A stretch of DNA of 64,000 bases from an uncultured Prevotella sp. (GCA_905236755.1 CAJOCR010000007.1:1-64000), one strand, 5' to 3'. Positions 16,351-23,945 are shown, numbered from the stretch's first letter. The notes: a model not told the origin generated them from the letters alone. Translations and numbers: made by a program.

Positions 16351-17634
16351 ATGTTAGATATTACTACACGCAAACAGATCATCGCTCTTATCAACGAGCA
16401 AGTGGTGCCTGCCGTAGGCTGTACAGAGCCTATGGCTGTAGCCCTATGTACAGCACGAGCAACCGAGATTCTTGGTTGCCGTCCAGAGACGATAACCGTT
16501 AGTCTTAGCGCCAACATCCTTAAGAATGCTATGGGTGTGGGCATACCAGGCACAGGCATGATAGGTCTGCCTATCGCCGTAGCCTTAGGAGCCCTCATCG
16601 GTAAAAGCGAATACCAGCTTGAGGTAATAAAAGACCTTAATGCCGACAGCCTTGAGGAAGGAAAGCAGTATGTCAACGGCAAACACATAGACATAAAGCT
16701 CAAGGAAGGTCTATGCGACAAGCTGTATATCGAGGTAACATGTGCTGCCAACGGCAACACGGCAACAGCCATAATAGCCTGCAAGCACACTAACTTCGTG
16801 TATGAAGAGCGCAACGGCGAGGTGCTGCTAAACAAACAGGCTGAAAAGAAATCAGAAGAAACAGCCAACGAGGTGGCTCTGAACCTGAAGATGGTTTACG
16901 ACTTTGCCATGACCACCCCTGTTGACGATATTCGTTTCATCCTTGCCACACGCGACTATAACATCAAGGCTGCCGAAGAAAGCATCAAAGGCAACTACGG
17001 CCATTGCTTAGGCAAGACCATGGACCGTCCGCTCAGTCATGGCATCTTCGGAAACTCTATCTATAGCCACATCATATCAAAGACAGCCAGCGCCTGCGAC
17101 GCTCGTATGGGTGGAGCCATGATACCAGTAATGTCGAACTCTGGATCAGGCAACCAAGGCATCTGCGCCACCAATCCCGTTGCCGTGTTTGCTCAGGAGA
17201 ACGAGAACACAGAAGAAGAGCTTATTCGCGCCCTCACCCTTAGTCACCTCACAGCCATATACATAAAGCAGAGTCTTGGCGTGCTGAGTGCCCTCTGCGG
17301 TTGCGTGGTAGCAAGTATAGGTTCAAGCTGCGGCATCACCTATCTCATGGGTGGCAGCTACGAAGATATCTGTCATGCGGTAAAAAACATGATAGCCAAC
17401 CTCACAGGAATGATATGCGACGGAGCTAAACCAAGCTGCTCGCTAAAGATATGCTCTGGCGTGTCAACAGCCCTACTCTCAGCCCTATTGGCTCGCGAGG
17501 GTAAGCACGTAACATGCGCCGAGGGCATCATCGACCAGGATGTAGATCAAAGCATCCATAACCTCACCAGCATAGGCAAGGAAGCCATGTGCTCAACAGA
17601 CGACATGGTACTGAGGATTATGACGCAAAAATGA
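16351..17634 (+). CDS. UPF0597 / L-cysteine desulfidase family protein
   Basis: The 427-residue cytosolic protein belongs to the family of YhaM/CyuA and archaeal L-cysteine desulfidase, which degrade cysteine to pyruvate, ammonia and sulfide using an iron-sulfur cluster. Seen here: the opening PAVGCTEPMAVAL, the NAMGVGIPGTGM stretch, and several conserved cysteines in the C-terminal half (SACDARMGG, ICATNP, CDGAKPSC), plausible cluster ligands. The start at 16351 is chosen because the 15 codons before it come from the AATTC repeat. Its GC-rich downstream repeat overlaps the stop codon. Serine-dehydratase-like activity is an alternative. Confidence 0.85.
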   Translation: MLDITTRKQIIALINEQVVPAVGCTEPMAVALCTARATEILGCRPETITVSLSANILKNAMGVGIPGTGMIGLPIAVALGALIGKSEYQLEVIKDLNADSLEEGKQYVNGKHIDIKLKEGLCDKLYIEVTCAANGNTATAIIACKHTNFVYEERNGEVLLNKQAEKKSEETANEVALNLKMVYDFAMTTPVDDIRFILATRDYNIKAAEESIKGNYGHCLGKTMDRPLSHGIFGNSIYSHIISKTASACDARMGGAMIPVMSNSGSGNQGICATNPVAVFAQENENTEEELIRALTLSHLTAIYIKQSLGVLSALCGCVVASIGSSCGITYLMGGSYEDICHAVKNMIANLTGMICDGAKPSCSLKICSGVSTALLSALLAREGKHVTCAEGIIDQDVDQSIHNLTSIGKEAMCSTDDMVLRIMTQK

Positions 17635-17666
17635 CCTCTCCCCCCGCCCTCCCCTGCAGGGAGGGA
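17633..17666. repeat. GC-rich repeat overlapping a stop codon
   Basis: GACCTCTCCCCCCGCCCTCC begins at the second base of the TGA stop of the preceding gene. The same arrangement recurs at 24876. Confidence 0.85.
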
Positions 17667-17743
17667 GCCTCGCTACGCTCAGTAGCCTAACGGAATGAAT
17701 TTCTTAATATACCCAGCATTTGGAAAAATGAGCGTAGCGAGGC
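17667..17743 (-). mobile_element. 77-bp MITE-like element, copy 2
   Basis: Terminal inverted repeats at 17667-17681 and 17729-17743 are identical to copy 1. The interior is the reverse complement of 13839-13885 with two differences. Confidence 0.85.
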
Positions 17744-17777
17744 ACTCCCCCTAAAGGGGGGAGCGGGGAGGGAGGTC
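17741..17777. repeat. GC-rich repeat flanking the 77-bp element
   Basis: GGCACTCCCCC then GGGGGGAGCGGGGAGGGAGG; the inverted relative of the repeat at 1576-1612. Confidence 0.8.
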
Positions 17778-17807
17778 TCAATATTTGCGTAATTCCACAT
17801 TTTTTAT

Positions 17808-17815
17808 TATCTTTG
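17808..17815 (+). promoter_or_regulatory. -7 box of tRNA-Arg
   Basis: TATCTTTG, 16 bases upstream of the tRNA 5' end. Confidence 0.75.
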
Positions 17816-17831
17816 CATAATAAAAAATTGC

Positions 17832-17903
17832 GGTCTGATAGTTCAATGGATAGAACGGAGGTTTCCTAAACCTTTGATCCGGGTTCGATTCCCGGTCGGA
17901 CTA
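17832..17903 (+). tRNA. tRNA-Arg (anticodon CCT)
   Basis: 72-base cloverleaf: acceptor GGTCTGA/TCGGACT (with wobble pairs), D stem GTTC/GAAC, anticodon stem GAGGT/ACCTT with loop TTCCTAA, T arm GGGTTCGATTCCC. It reads AGG. CCA is not encoded. The next gene starts 28 bases downstream with no terminator between, so read-through into it is likely. Confidence 0.95.
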
Positions 17904-17931
17904 CACTACTAACATTAATATTCATGATACT

Positions 17932-18720
17932 ATGATTGGAGCAATTATTGGAGATATTGTAGGGTCTCGATTTGAATTCTCTGAAGCGCCTACCAAAGAT
18001 TTCGAACTCTTTACCGATGAATGCAGTTTCACCGACGATACTGTTTGCACAATAGCCATTGCCGATGCAATACTAAATGAAAAACCATATAAGCAAACTC
18101 TTCACGAATGGTGCAGAAAATATCCTAACCCTAAGGGAGGATATGGTCCTAAGTTCCAGCTATGGGTGGAAAGCGACGACCCACAGCCATACAACAGCTG
18201 CGGTAATGGCTCAGCTATGAGAGTGAGCCCTGTGGGCTGGCTCTTCGACGACTATCATGAGGTAAGAGAAGAAGCTCGCAAGACAGCCGAGTTCAGTCAT
18301 AACCATCCAGAAGGCATCAAGGGAGCCGAATGTATAGCAACCATCATATACTGGCTGCGCACCTGTCGCATAACACGCGAAGAGTTAGAGGGCGCTATCA
18401 GACGCACATTCAAATACGAATTCATGTCGCTACGCGACATTTACAAGATAGGTAGCGAAGGACATTTCGATGGAATCTGTCAGGAAACCGTGCCATGGGC
18501 TATAACCTGCTTCCTCGATAGCGACAACTTCGAAGACGCTATACGCAAAGCCGTCCTTGCCGATGGCGATACCGACACCAAAGCAAATATCACAGGTGCC
18601 ATAGCCGAAGCCTACTACGACATCCCCGAGAAAATTGTAAAGAAAGCCTGCAGCTACCTCCCATCAGACATGCTCGCCATCATCGAAAAGTTCTACGAGA
18701 GAATGGAAGAGGAACTATAA
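17932..18720 (+). CDS. ADP-ribosylglycohydrolase family protein
   Basis: The 262-residue protein of the DraG/ARH family removes ADP-ribose from modified proteins or nucleic acids in known members. Diagnostic metal-site residues are visible: IGDIVGSRFE near residues 6-15, FTDDT near 33-37, the central SCGNGSAMR, the SHNHPEG motif and DGDTDTKANITGAIA near 213-227. All binuclear magnesium ligands expected for the family appear intact, so it is probably active. It sits directly after tRNA-Arg and before the accessory module. No ADP-ribosyltransferase is nearby, so the substrate is unknown. Confidence 0.9.
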   Translation: MIGAIIGDIVGSRFEFSEAPTKDFELFTDECSFTDDTVCTIAIADAILNEKPYKQTLHEWCRKYPNPKGGYGPKFQLWVESDDPQPYNSCGNGSAMRVSPVGWLFDDYHEVREEARKTAEFSHNHPEGIKGAECIATIIYWLRTCRITREELEGAIRRTFKYEFMSLRDIYKIGSEGHFDGICQETVPWAITCFLDSDNFEDAIRKAVLADGDTDTKANITGAIAEAYYDIPEKIVKKACSYLPSDMLAIIEKFYERMEEEL

Positions 18721-18973
18721 CCACCTCCATTTCTCCCTTCCATTATGAAGGTTTCTGTCCCCCCCGGGAACGGGGGAGATTTGTCGAAGACCCACTGACC
18801 GTAGAGAAGTAACCGAGTGGGGTGAGAAATATAAGTAAGTGAATGTTTACTCTAAAATATTATCAAGCCGAGTATGAAATAATTATTCAAAAAACAACCA
18901 TAATATAAAAAAACATAGTAACTTAGCGGGTGAAAACTAATAAGCGAAAATAAATTTACAGCTAAACAAACAC
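18721..18973. other. Gap before S24 gene with diverged GC-rich repeat
   Basis: CTCCCTTCCATTATGAAGG (about 18734) resembles 25144-25167. A CCCCCCCGGGAACGGGGG palindrome and a CCACT/AGTGG pairing follow. The last 130 bases are AT-rich with no clear TAnnTTTG box. No gene seen. Confidence 0.5.
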
Positions 18974-19828
18974 ATGAAAGACTATAATGATTTGAAACAA
19001 GCTATTAGCCTTTTGGAAAAACAAGGATGGAACCCTATGGTTTGCGACACGCCGATTGCTGTTAGTAGCTGCTCGGTAAAATGTGGAATACCCACAGAGA
19101 TAGGCGACGAATATATTGAAGACTATTGGCTTCTACCTAAATCGATGACTAATATGCACCCTGAGATTATGATTCGTGCAAACGGCAACTCGATGATTGA
19201 CGCTGGATACGAGGATGGCGACTTGCTTAGGGTGAGGTTGGGAGCTTCGGCGTCTGACGGCGATAATGTGCTGGCGTGTATCGACGGCCAATGCACGGTA
19301 AAGACCCTGTTTACCGACGAGGACGGCAGCCGATGGCTGGTGCCTCAGAACGACGACTTTGACGCTATTCCCTTTACCGAGGATATGGATATATATATTG
19401 AGGGCGTGGTTATTGGCGTGGAGAAGGCTTCGGTAAGGGCTTCCTCGCGAAAGGCTCTGTCGGCTATCCGACGCACGAAAAACAAACTTCGTTCTGCACG
19501 TAAACTCAGCAGCTCGCAGGTTGACGAGCTTATTATCGCTATTGGCAACCAGGTGAAGCATGCCCGACAGTGGTATGCCGTTATGCGTGCCATGGTGGAT
19601 GCCGAGGTGCAAAAGGAATACGACTACGAGGGTTTTTGCTCTCGTGTGCGCAACCTTTTGCCCGACCACAAGCATTTGCCCGATACCAAGGAACTGCAAC
19701 GCATGGCTGTTTTCAGCTTTGCCAAGCCTGTGGCTATGTGGGTGGAATGTGATGCCCCTGTAACGGGAAAACGCTTCCACGACTACATGGAGATTGCTTT
19801 GGACATGTCAAGCAAGTTGGCGTGTTAA
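18974..19828 (+). CDS. S24 (LexA/UmuD-like) peptidase-domain protein without HTH
   Basis: A 284-residue protein. Residues about 28-150 form an S24 signal-peptidase-like self-cleavage domain: G-N-S-M with Ser73 and the catalytic Lys110 in CTVKTLF. The 37-residue spacing equals that in LexA and UmuD. Ahead of the domain there is only a short N-terminal segment and no helix-turn-helix, so it is not a classical repressor. The C-terminal 130 residues are basic then helical and I do not recognise them. It opens an accessory module, which suggests a stress-sensing or regulatory role there. The function is inferred from the fold only. Confidence 0.7.
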   Translation: MKDYNDLKQAISLLEKQGWNPMVCDTPIAVSSCSVKCGIPTEIGDEYIEDYWLLPKSMTNMHPEIMIRANGNSMIDAGYEDGDLLRVRLGASASDGDNVLACIDGQCTVKTLFTDEDGSRWLVPQNDDFDAIPFTEDMDIYIEGVVIGVEKASVRASSRKALSAIRRTKNKLRSARKLSSSQVDELIIAIGNQVKHARQWYAVMRAMVDAEVQKEYDYEGFCSRVRNLLPDHKHLPDTKELQRMAVFSFAKPVAMWVECDAPVTGKRFHDYMEIALDMSSKLAC

Positions 19829-20045
19829 GCATGCCTCTATTTCTCTCTTTGCAAAAGAGGAGGATACATAGAAAAAACATAACCGACTAAAAATTAAAAT
19901 CAAAAAATTCTTCTTTTAAGAAAATATTTTATACTTTTACAATTGATTACATTAGTTTTTCACAGCAAATAAAAAATATCATGCAGCAAAGTAATAGCGC
20001 ACAAATTCAATATCAAAATCAATATTATTATTAAATAAAATTATC

Positions 20046-20456
20046 ATGAGTAAATTATTATGTTACTATTTTTTTAGTATTCAACAACTCGTTGTACGTG
20101 GACTTAACAGACAATCTACAGGATTAGCTGAAAATTCATTATTAGCCTTAACTTCTCGATTTGATTTGGGAATAAGCTTTATAGTTACTGGATTATTATC
20201 ATATTATAAAACATTTGATATTAGTAAGTTTTTACTCTTTGTAATAATTGCTACAATATGCTACATCCCTAGTAGTATATATTCAGACAATATTATAAAT
20301 AACAAATTATCAAAAAATGAGCAAATATATAAAGCTCTTAGTAAAGATAGAAAAATAATGTGGATTATAATAAGTTTGGCTATATGGGCTCTTTCATGGA
20401 TATTTGTTATTAGCTGTTTCTTTGTACTAATAGGAAGCGGTATATTTAATTCATAA
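20046..20456 (+). CDS. Small AT-rich membrane protein, unknown
   Basis: I do not recognise this 136-residue protein. Three hydrophobic segments are visible (about residues 38-52, 60-76 and 104-130), with a short charged loop (KLSKNEQIYKALSKDRK) before the last. The coding sequence is markedly more AT-rich than its neighbours, as expected of recently acquired DNA. A possible 17-codon mini-ORF rich in Gln/Tyr ends 11 bases upstream (19981-20034). No downstream partner follows; the terminator at 20532 closes the unit. Confidence 0.55.
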   Translation: MSKLLCYYFFSIQQLVVRGLNRQSTGLAENSLLALTSRFDLGISFIVTGLLSYYKTFDISKFLLFVIIATICYIPSSIYSDNIINNKLSKNEQIYKALSKDRKIMWIIISLAIWALSWIFVISCFFVLIGSGIFNS

Positions 20457-20531
20457 TTCAAAATTCTCAATTTCTCCCACAAAACAGTTAATTTTTAGTT
20501 AAACTCCCACTAAAACTCCCACAAACTCCCA

Positions 20532-20565
20532 CCCGAGGAACGAATAGTTCTTCGGGATTTTTTTT
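20532..20565 (+). terminator. Intrinsic terminator
   Basis: CCCGAGGAAC pairs with GTTCTTCGGG (one G-U) around a short loop, followed by eight T. Confidence 0.85.
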
Positions 20566-20570
20566 GTCCC

Positions 20571-20578
20571 TACTTTTG
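20571..20578 (+). promoter_or_regulatory. -7 box of the 20796 gene
   Basis: TACTTTTG. Start expected near 20585, giving an unusually long leader of about 210 bases. Confidence 0.6.
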
Positions 20579-20610
20579 CTCGTGTCAAAGCAATTAGGTC
20601 TTAAGAAGAA

Positions 20611-20657
20611 CTTCTTGAACACTTGAACTTCTTGAACTTCTTGAACTCTTGAACTTC
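20611..20657 (+). repeat. CTTGAA tandem array in leader
   Basis: Units of 8-9 bases (CTTCTTGAA, CACTTGAA, CTTCTTGAA, CTTCTTGAA, CTCTTGAA, CTTCT). The array is bracketed by AGGTCTT (20596-20602) and AAGACCT (20660-20666), which can pair. Confidence 0.7.
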
Positions 20658-20716
20658 TAAAGACCTTGTTGACTACCCGAGTGTGGCGAGTTGCAAATCG
20701 CTCGTTTGGGGAATGA

Positions 20717-20779
20717 TGGTACTAAAGAAAACGGCAGGGAAACCTCTTCGAATGCCGTTGTACCAAAGAGGCTTTTTTT
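20717..20779 (+). promoter_or_regulatory. Candidate transcription attenuator
   Basis: Anti-terminator form: TGGTAC/GTACCA (20717-20722, 20760-20765) plus ACGGCA/TGCCGT (20731-20736, 20753-20758). Terminator form: CCTCTT/AAGAGG (20743-20748, 20766-20771) followed by seven T. The 5' half of the terminator lies in the loop of the other form and their outer strands abut, so the two compete. The ATG is 17 bases downstream. Confidence 0.5.
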
Positions 20780-20795
20780 CAAACATTTAATCAAA

Positions 20796-21206
20796 ATGAA
20801 AAAGAAAGCTTTTAAGGGTTTAGAGAAAACCCAAAGCTACATGAGCAGCATTTTTGCTGGGGAGTTTAGATTTCCTAACACGGAACTATGTGTTGATTTG
20901 AAGTTGCTTACATGCCAGCCAGGACGCTTGCAGACAGGAAAGAGCCTTCATGGCATTATCGCACGCGACAGCTACGACCATTTCACATTTGTTGAGAAAG
21001 CCACCATGGCTAACGTGCCACCAAAGCGCAACCCTATTGTGTATAGCGGCATGTACGTCAACGTGCACAAGAACGACGAGGGTATGCTCTACCCTACTTT
21101 CAACCGACCTGTGTACAGCAAGAATTTCTCGTTCAGGAAGTTTTGCCATAAGGCTGCACGCGAACTCAGATACGTAGCGCCTCTTATAGAAGAGATGAAC
21201 AGGTAA
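20796..21206 (+). CDS. Small protein of unknown function in accessory module
   Basis: The 136-residue basic protein is not recognised. The start at 20796 is preferred over an in-frame ATG at 20691, because the earlier one lies inside the attenuator leader. The sequence is soluble, with no signal peptide or membrane helix. It has an N-terminal KKKAFKGLEKTQ segment and a C-terminal basic helix (FRKFCHKAARELR). Its position first in the unit before a P-loop protein and a primase suggests a nucleic-acid role, but that is inference. An inverted-repeat structure follows directly. Confidence 0.6.
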   Translation: MKKKAFKGLEKTQSYMSSIFAGEFRFPNTELCVDLKLLTCQPGRLQTGKSLHGIIARDSYDHFTFVEKATMANVPPKRNPIVYSGMYVNVHKNDEGMLYPTFNRPVYSKNFSFRKFCHKAARELRYVAPLIEEMNR

Positions 21207-21223
21207 GAAGAGAATAGACGAAA

Positions 21224-21394
21224 TCTAACAGTCTAACAGTCTTACAATTAATTTTTGTGCTATGCCCTTTTTCTTTTATCATATATATTATATATATAAC
21301 TAATTAATAATCAATAAGTTATAGAAATATAGAAAATAAAAAAGGGGAAGTGGTATAGCTTAAAAAACATCTGTTAGACTGTAAGACTGTTAGA
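21224..21394. repeat. Inverted 8-bp iteron-like arrays around AT-rich core (candidate origin)
   Basis: Left array: TCTAACAG, TCTAACAG, TCTTACAA (21224-21247). Right array: CTGTTAGA, CTGTAAGA, CTGTTAGA (21371-21394), its near-perfect inverse. Inner pairing GCTATGCC/GGTATAGC and CCCTTTTT/AAAAAGGGG flanks an almost pure AT core (21273-21338). It sits upstream of the P-loop and primase genes. Confidence 0.65.
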
Positions 21395-21433
21395 AATAGA
21401 AAACAATTATTTCATTTAAAAAGCACAATATCA

Positions 21434-22732
21434 ATGAGTTACAATATTTTATCAAAGACATCTCCTAAGATGCCAAAGCTTGGAAAAGGTACTGAATGTA
21501 TTAAACTTTTAGTTTCTCAGGTATCGCCAGACATGCGTGAGGTTATTGTTCCGATGCTTTTTCCTGCTTTAGGTGCATACATTAGTGGTGCAGAATTTAT
21601 GTATCCTGATAAGACTTGGAAAGAGCCTTGCGGTCAATTTGCACATCTTGTTGGCGAAAGTGGTATGGGAAAGGGTCAGTTAACAGGCTGTGTGGAGGCT
21701 ATTATGCATAACTTTCGTTTGCACGATGAGCAGGAAATGCAGAAACTTGTGGAATGGCAGAAAATGTATAAGACTAAGGGTTCAAGCAAAGACAAGCCTG
21801 CACGTCCTGAGGTAGCTTTCTGGTTTCCTCCTGCCGATGTAACTAATGCTGCGTTTATACAGAATGCCATGGCTTGCGAGAATATAGGAGAACACACACA
21901 GTATTTCAATATGCCAGAAGTGGAAATGGCCGACCGTATGTGTGGCGGGCATAAGCAGGTGAGTCAGATGATACGCAACATCTACGACCGCCAGCGGGCT
22001 GGTGCCTTGCGTGCTACTGCTGATGGTGTTACTGGTAATCCTATACTTAGGGTAAACATAACATTCTCATCAACTCCTTATTCTGCACGAAAATTCTATA
22101 AGACAGAGTTGTATGTGGGCACATTTGGCAGAATTTCTTTTTCGTACAAGGCTCGACAGGAACGTAATGGAGTGATCCCCCGACAGGGTAAATATAGCGA
22201 GAAGTTTATGCGCAAATTGGATGAGTTTACTGCACGACTGGAAATATGCAAGGGGAAGTTTGTTATAGCTAAACTAAACAAGCTTGCAGACAAGCTGGCG
22301 GCTGATATGGCAACAATAGCCGATCTTGCCGACGATGATGTTATATGGGATATGTCGAAACGCTCCATTGTTAACGCATGGAAGAATGGTTGCATTATGT
22401 ATATTCTTAATGGTCAGGTATGGACAAAAGCCATGAGTGATATGGTGGAGTGGATGGTGTATCATGATCTATGGTCTAAGTTGCAGGTTTTTGGCGATAT
22501 GTTCAAAAACGAAGAATGCAATATCAGCGAAACGCAAAAATGTGGTCCTAAGAATATGCTCGACGATCTGCCTAATGAGTTTAACGAAACTCAGTTGGAA
22601 GCCCTCAGAGTGAGTTTGGGAAAAAGCAAAGACGGCAAAGCACTATTATACGTGTGGAAAAATCGTGGCTTCATAACATACAGCAACCAAACGGGAATGT
22701 ACACAAAGACGGAGAAGTATCTGAAAAGATAG
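21434..22732 (+). CDS. P-loop ATPase, DUF3987-like
   Basis: A 432-residue soluble protein with a Walker A motif G-E-S-G-M-G-K-G at residues 74-81. It is followed by a long charged insertion and a core that resembles the DUF3987 helicase-like proteins found in phages, plasmids and Bacteroidales islands next to primases. A Walker B acid may be in QYFNMPEVEM (about 155-165), and FSSTPYSARKFY resembles a sensor region. In related systems such proteins pair with a Toprim primase to start replication; here the primase gene follows after 73 bases. Assignment rests on the P-loop and context. Confidence 0.65.
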   Translation: MSYNILSKTSPKMPKLGKGTECIKLLVSQVSPDMREVIVPMLFPALGAYISGAEFMYPDKTWKEPCGQFAHLVGESGMGKGQLTGCVEAIMHNFRLHDEQEMQKLVEWQKMYKTKGSSKDKPARPEVAFWFPPADVTNAAFIQNAMACENIGEHTQYFNMPEVEMADRMCGGHKQVSQMIRNIYDRQRAGALRATADGVTGNPILRVNITFSSTPYSARKFYKTELYVGTFGRISFSYKARQERNGVIPRQGKYSEKFMRKLDEFTARLEICKGKFVIAKLNKLADKLAADMATIADLADDDVIWDMSKRSIVNAWKNGCIMYILNGQVWTKAMSDMVEWMVYHDLWSKLQVFGDMFKNEECNISETQKCGPKNMLDDLPNEFNETQLEALRVSLGKSKDGKALLYVWKNRGFITYSNQTGMYTKTEKYLKR

Positions 22733-22734
22733 CA

Positions 22735-22799
22735 GCCTCCCCTAAGTGGAAGCCTCCCCCATCCCCCTCCGATGGGAGGGGGCTAACCAACAGACAAAA
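22735..22799. repeat. GC-rich palindrome between P-loop and primase genes
   Basis: Starts 2 bases after the P-loop gene stop. Bases 22746-22799 match 16189-16242 at about 53 of 54. It ends 6 bases before the primase ATG, so it may form a hairpin over the primase start. Confidence 0.85.
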
Positions 22800-22805
22800 A
22801 CGTTT

Positions 22806-23945
22806 ATGGAAAAATACGAAATTCAAAAGCTTCGCGACCTACCTATTGAGGGGGTCGCCGAGCGAATAGGGTTAAGAGTGAGTCGCCACAAGAGCCTGTG
22901 TCCTTTTCATGCCGACCACCATCCCAGCATGTCGTATAACAGGCGCAACAACACATTCCGATGCTTCGTGTGTGGCGCTCATGGCGACACCATAGCCCTT
23001 GTGATGCGTTATCTGGGAAAAGACTTCATGGAAGCCTGCCGATGGCTTGCCAACGAAAACAACATCATACTCACGGAATACAAGCCCAGCGAGAAAGAAG
23101 AAAAAGAGTGTGCCTTCAATCCCGAGAAATACCTCCGCTTCTTTGAGCATCCGTTTCTCAACGATGCCGCACGCCATTTCCTTTTCACCGAGCGCAAACT
23201 CGATCCAAGGGTAGTAAGCTGGTGCCGCCTCACATCGTGGACCGACCGCTACGGCACACCATGGCTACAGATACCCTATTTCGACCAAAACGGAAAGCTG
23301 ACGGGCATTCAAAATCGAAGGTTAAAACAACCCCAGCTCTTAGCCTCTCCCCGACCCTCTCCAAAAGGAGAGGGAGCACCAGCCCCCCAAAAAGAAACTA
23401 ATAAATCGCAAGCTGATTGCAGCCCCCTCCCCTTCGGGGAGGGCGGGGGGAGAGGTTTGCGCTTTATGTTTCCACGCGGTTCACGTTGCGGAATCTACAA
23501 CCTGCCAGTCTTAAAACTCCTGAAGCCAGGCGAACCCCTGTATATTGCCGAAGGCTGCTCCGACTGCTGGGCACTCCTGTCCTCAGGGCACAAGGCAATA
23601 GCAATCCCCTCAGCAACCCTGCTGACTGAACAAAACATCAAGCTGTTAAAAGGCATATTTCAAGCAGATAGTTCCCCCTTCCCCACCGGGGAGGGACGGG
23701 GAGAGGCTCATTTCCACATGTATCCCGATCAAGACGTGCCGGGCGAACGCCTGTTCCTACAACTAAAGGAGCTGCTTTCTCACTCAGTCAGTTCCCCCTC
23801 TCCCTTTGGAGAGGGACGGGGAGAGGCTTCCATGGAGGGACGGAGAGAGGCTAAGGTCATCCGCCACTCCCTTCCCCCCGACTGCAAAGACTACTCAGAG
23901 TATTATCTAAAATTGAAGAAGTTAGAAGAAGATGGAAGAATTTAA
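22806..23945 (+). CDS. CHC2/Toprim DNA primase-like protein carrying three in-frame repeats
   Basis: A 379-residue primase: CHC2 zinc finger with C32, H35, C53 and C56, a helical linker, then a Toprim domain with Glu249 (YIAEGCSD) and the D308-Q-D310 metal motif. It makes RNA primers in known relatives. Three GC-rich palindromes are translated within it: about residues 180-218, 286-301 and 328-350, each giving an S-P-x-P-..-G-E-G-x-G-like segment. The first lies between finger and Toprim, the second just before the D-x-D strand, the third after it. Key residues survive, so the gene may still work. The start at 22806 avoids 20 repeat-derived codons. The 3' end overlaps the DUF4248 gene by 14 bases. 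Confidence 0.8.
   Translation: MEKYEIQKLRDLPIEGVAERIGLRVSRHKSLCPFHADHHPSMSYNRRNNTFRCFVCGAHGDTIALVMRYLGKDFMEACRWLANENNIILTEYKPSEKEEKECAFNPEKYLRFFEHPFLNDAARHFLFTERKLDPRVVSWCRLTSWTDRYGTPWLQIPYFDQNGKLTGIQNRRLKQPQLLASPRPSPKGEGAPAPQKETNKSQADCSPLPFGEGGGRGLRFMFPRGSRCGIYNLPVLKLLKPGEPLYIAEGCSDCWALLSSGHKAIAIPSATLLTEQNIKLLKGIFQADSSPFPTGEGRGEAHFHMYPDQDVPGERLFLQLKELLSHSVSSPSPFGEGRGEASMEGRREAKVIRHSLPPDCKDYSEYYLKLKKLEEDGRI
23343..23457. repeat. Double GC-rich palindrome inside primase CDS
   Basis: Two elements, GCCTCTCCCCGACCCTCTCC..GGAGAGGG (23343-23379) and CCCCCTCCCCTTCGGGGAGG..GAGAGG (23421-23457), with a short spacer. Both are translated without stops. Confidence 0.9.
23661..23708. repeat. GC-rich palindrome inside primase CDS, second site
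   Basis: Starts CAAGCAGATAGTTCCCCCTT and ends GGGACGGGGAGAGGCT; closely matches intergenic copies at 13760-13813 and 24966-25018. Encodes SSPFPTGEGRGEA. Confidence 0.9.
23788..23852. repeat. GC-rich palindrome inside primase CDS, third site
   Basis: TTCCCCCTCTCCCTTTGGAG then GGGACGGGGAGAGGCTTCCA, followed by a partial second copy of the right arm. Encodes SSPSPFGEGRGEAS. Confidence 0.9.

Larger units (their letters stand above)
20457..20795. other. 339-base leader and control region
   Basis: Holds an ACTCCCAC repeat array (20503-20532), a terminator (20532-20565), a promoter box (20571-20578), a CTTGAA tandem array (20611-20657) and a pair of mutually exclusive hairpins (20717-20779) before the gene at 20796. 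Confidence 0.65.

Noticed and set aside
22746..22805. N-terminal extension of the primase
   Set aside because: The 20 extra codons come from the GC-rich repeat and are not primase-like; the ATG at 22806 begins the recognisable N-terminus.
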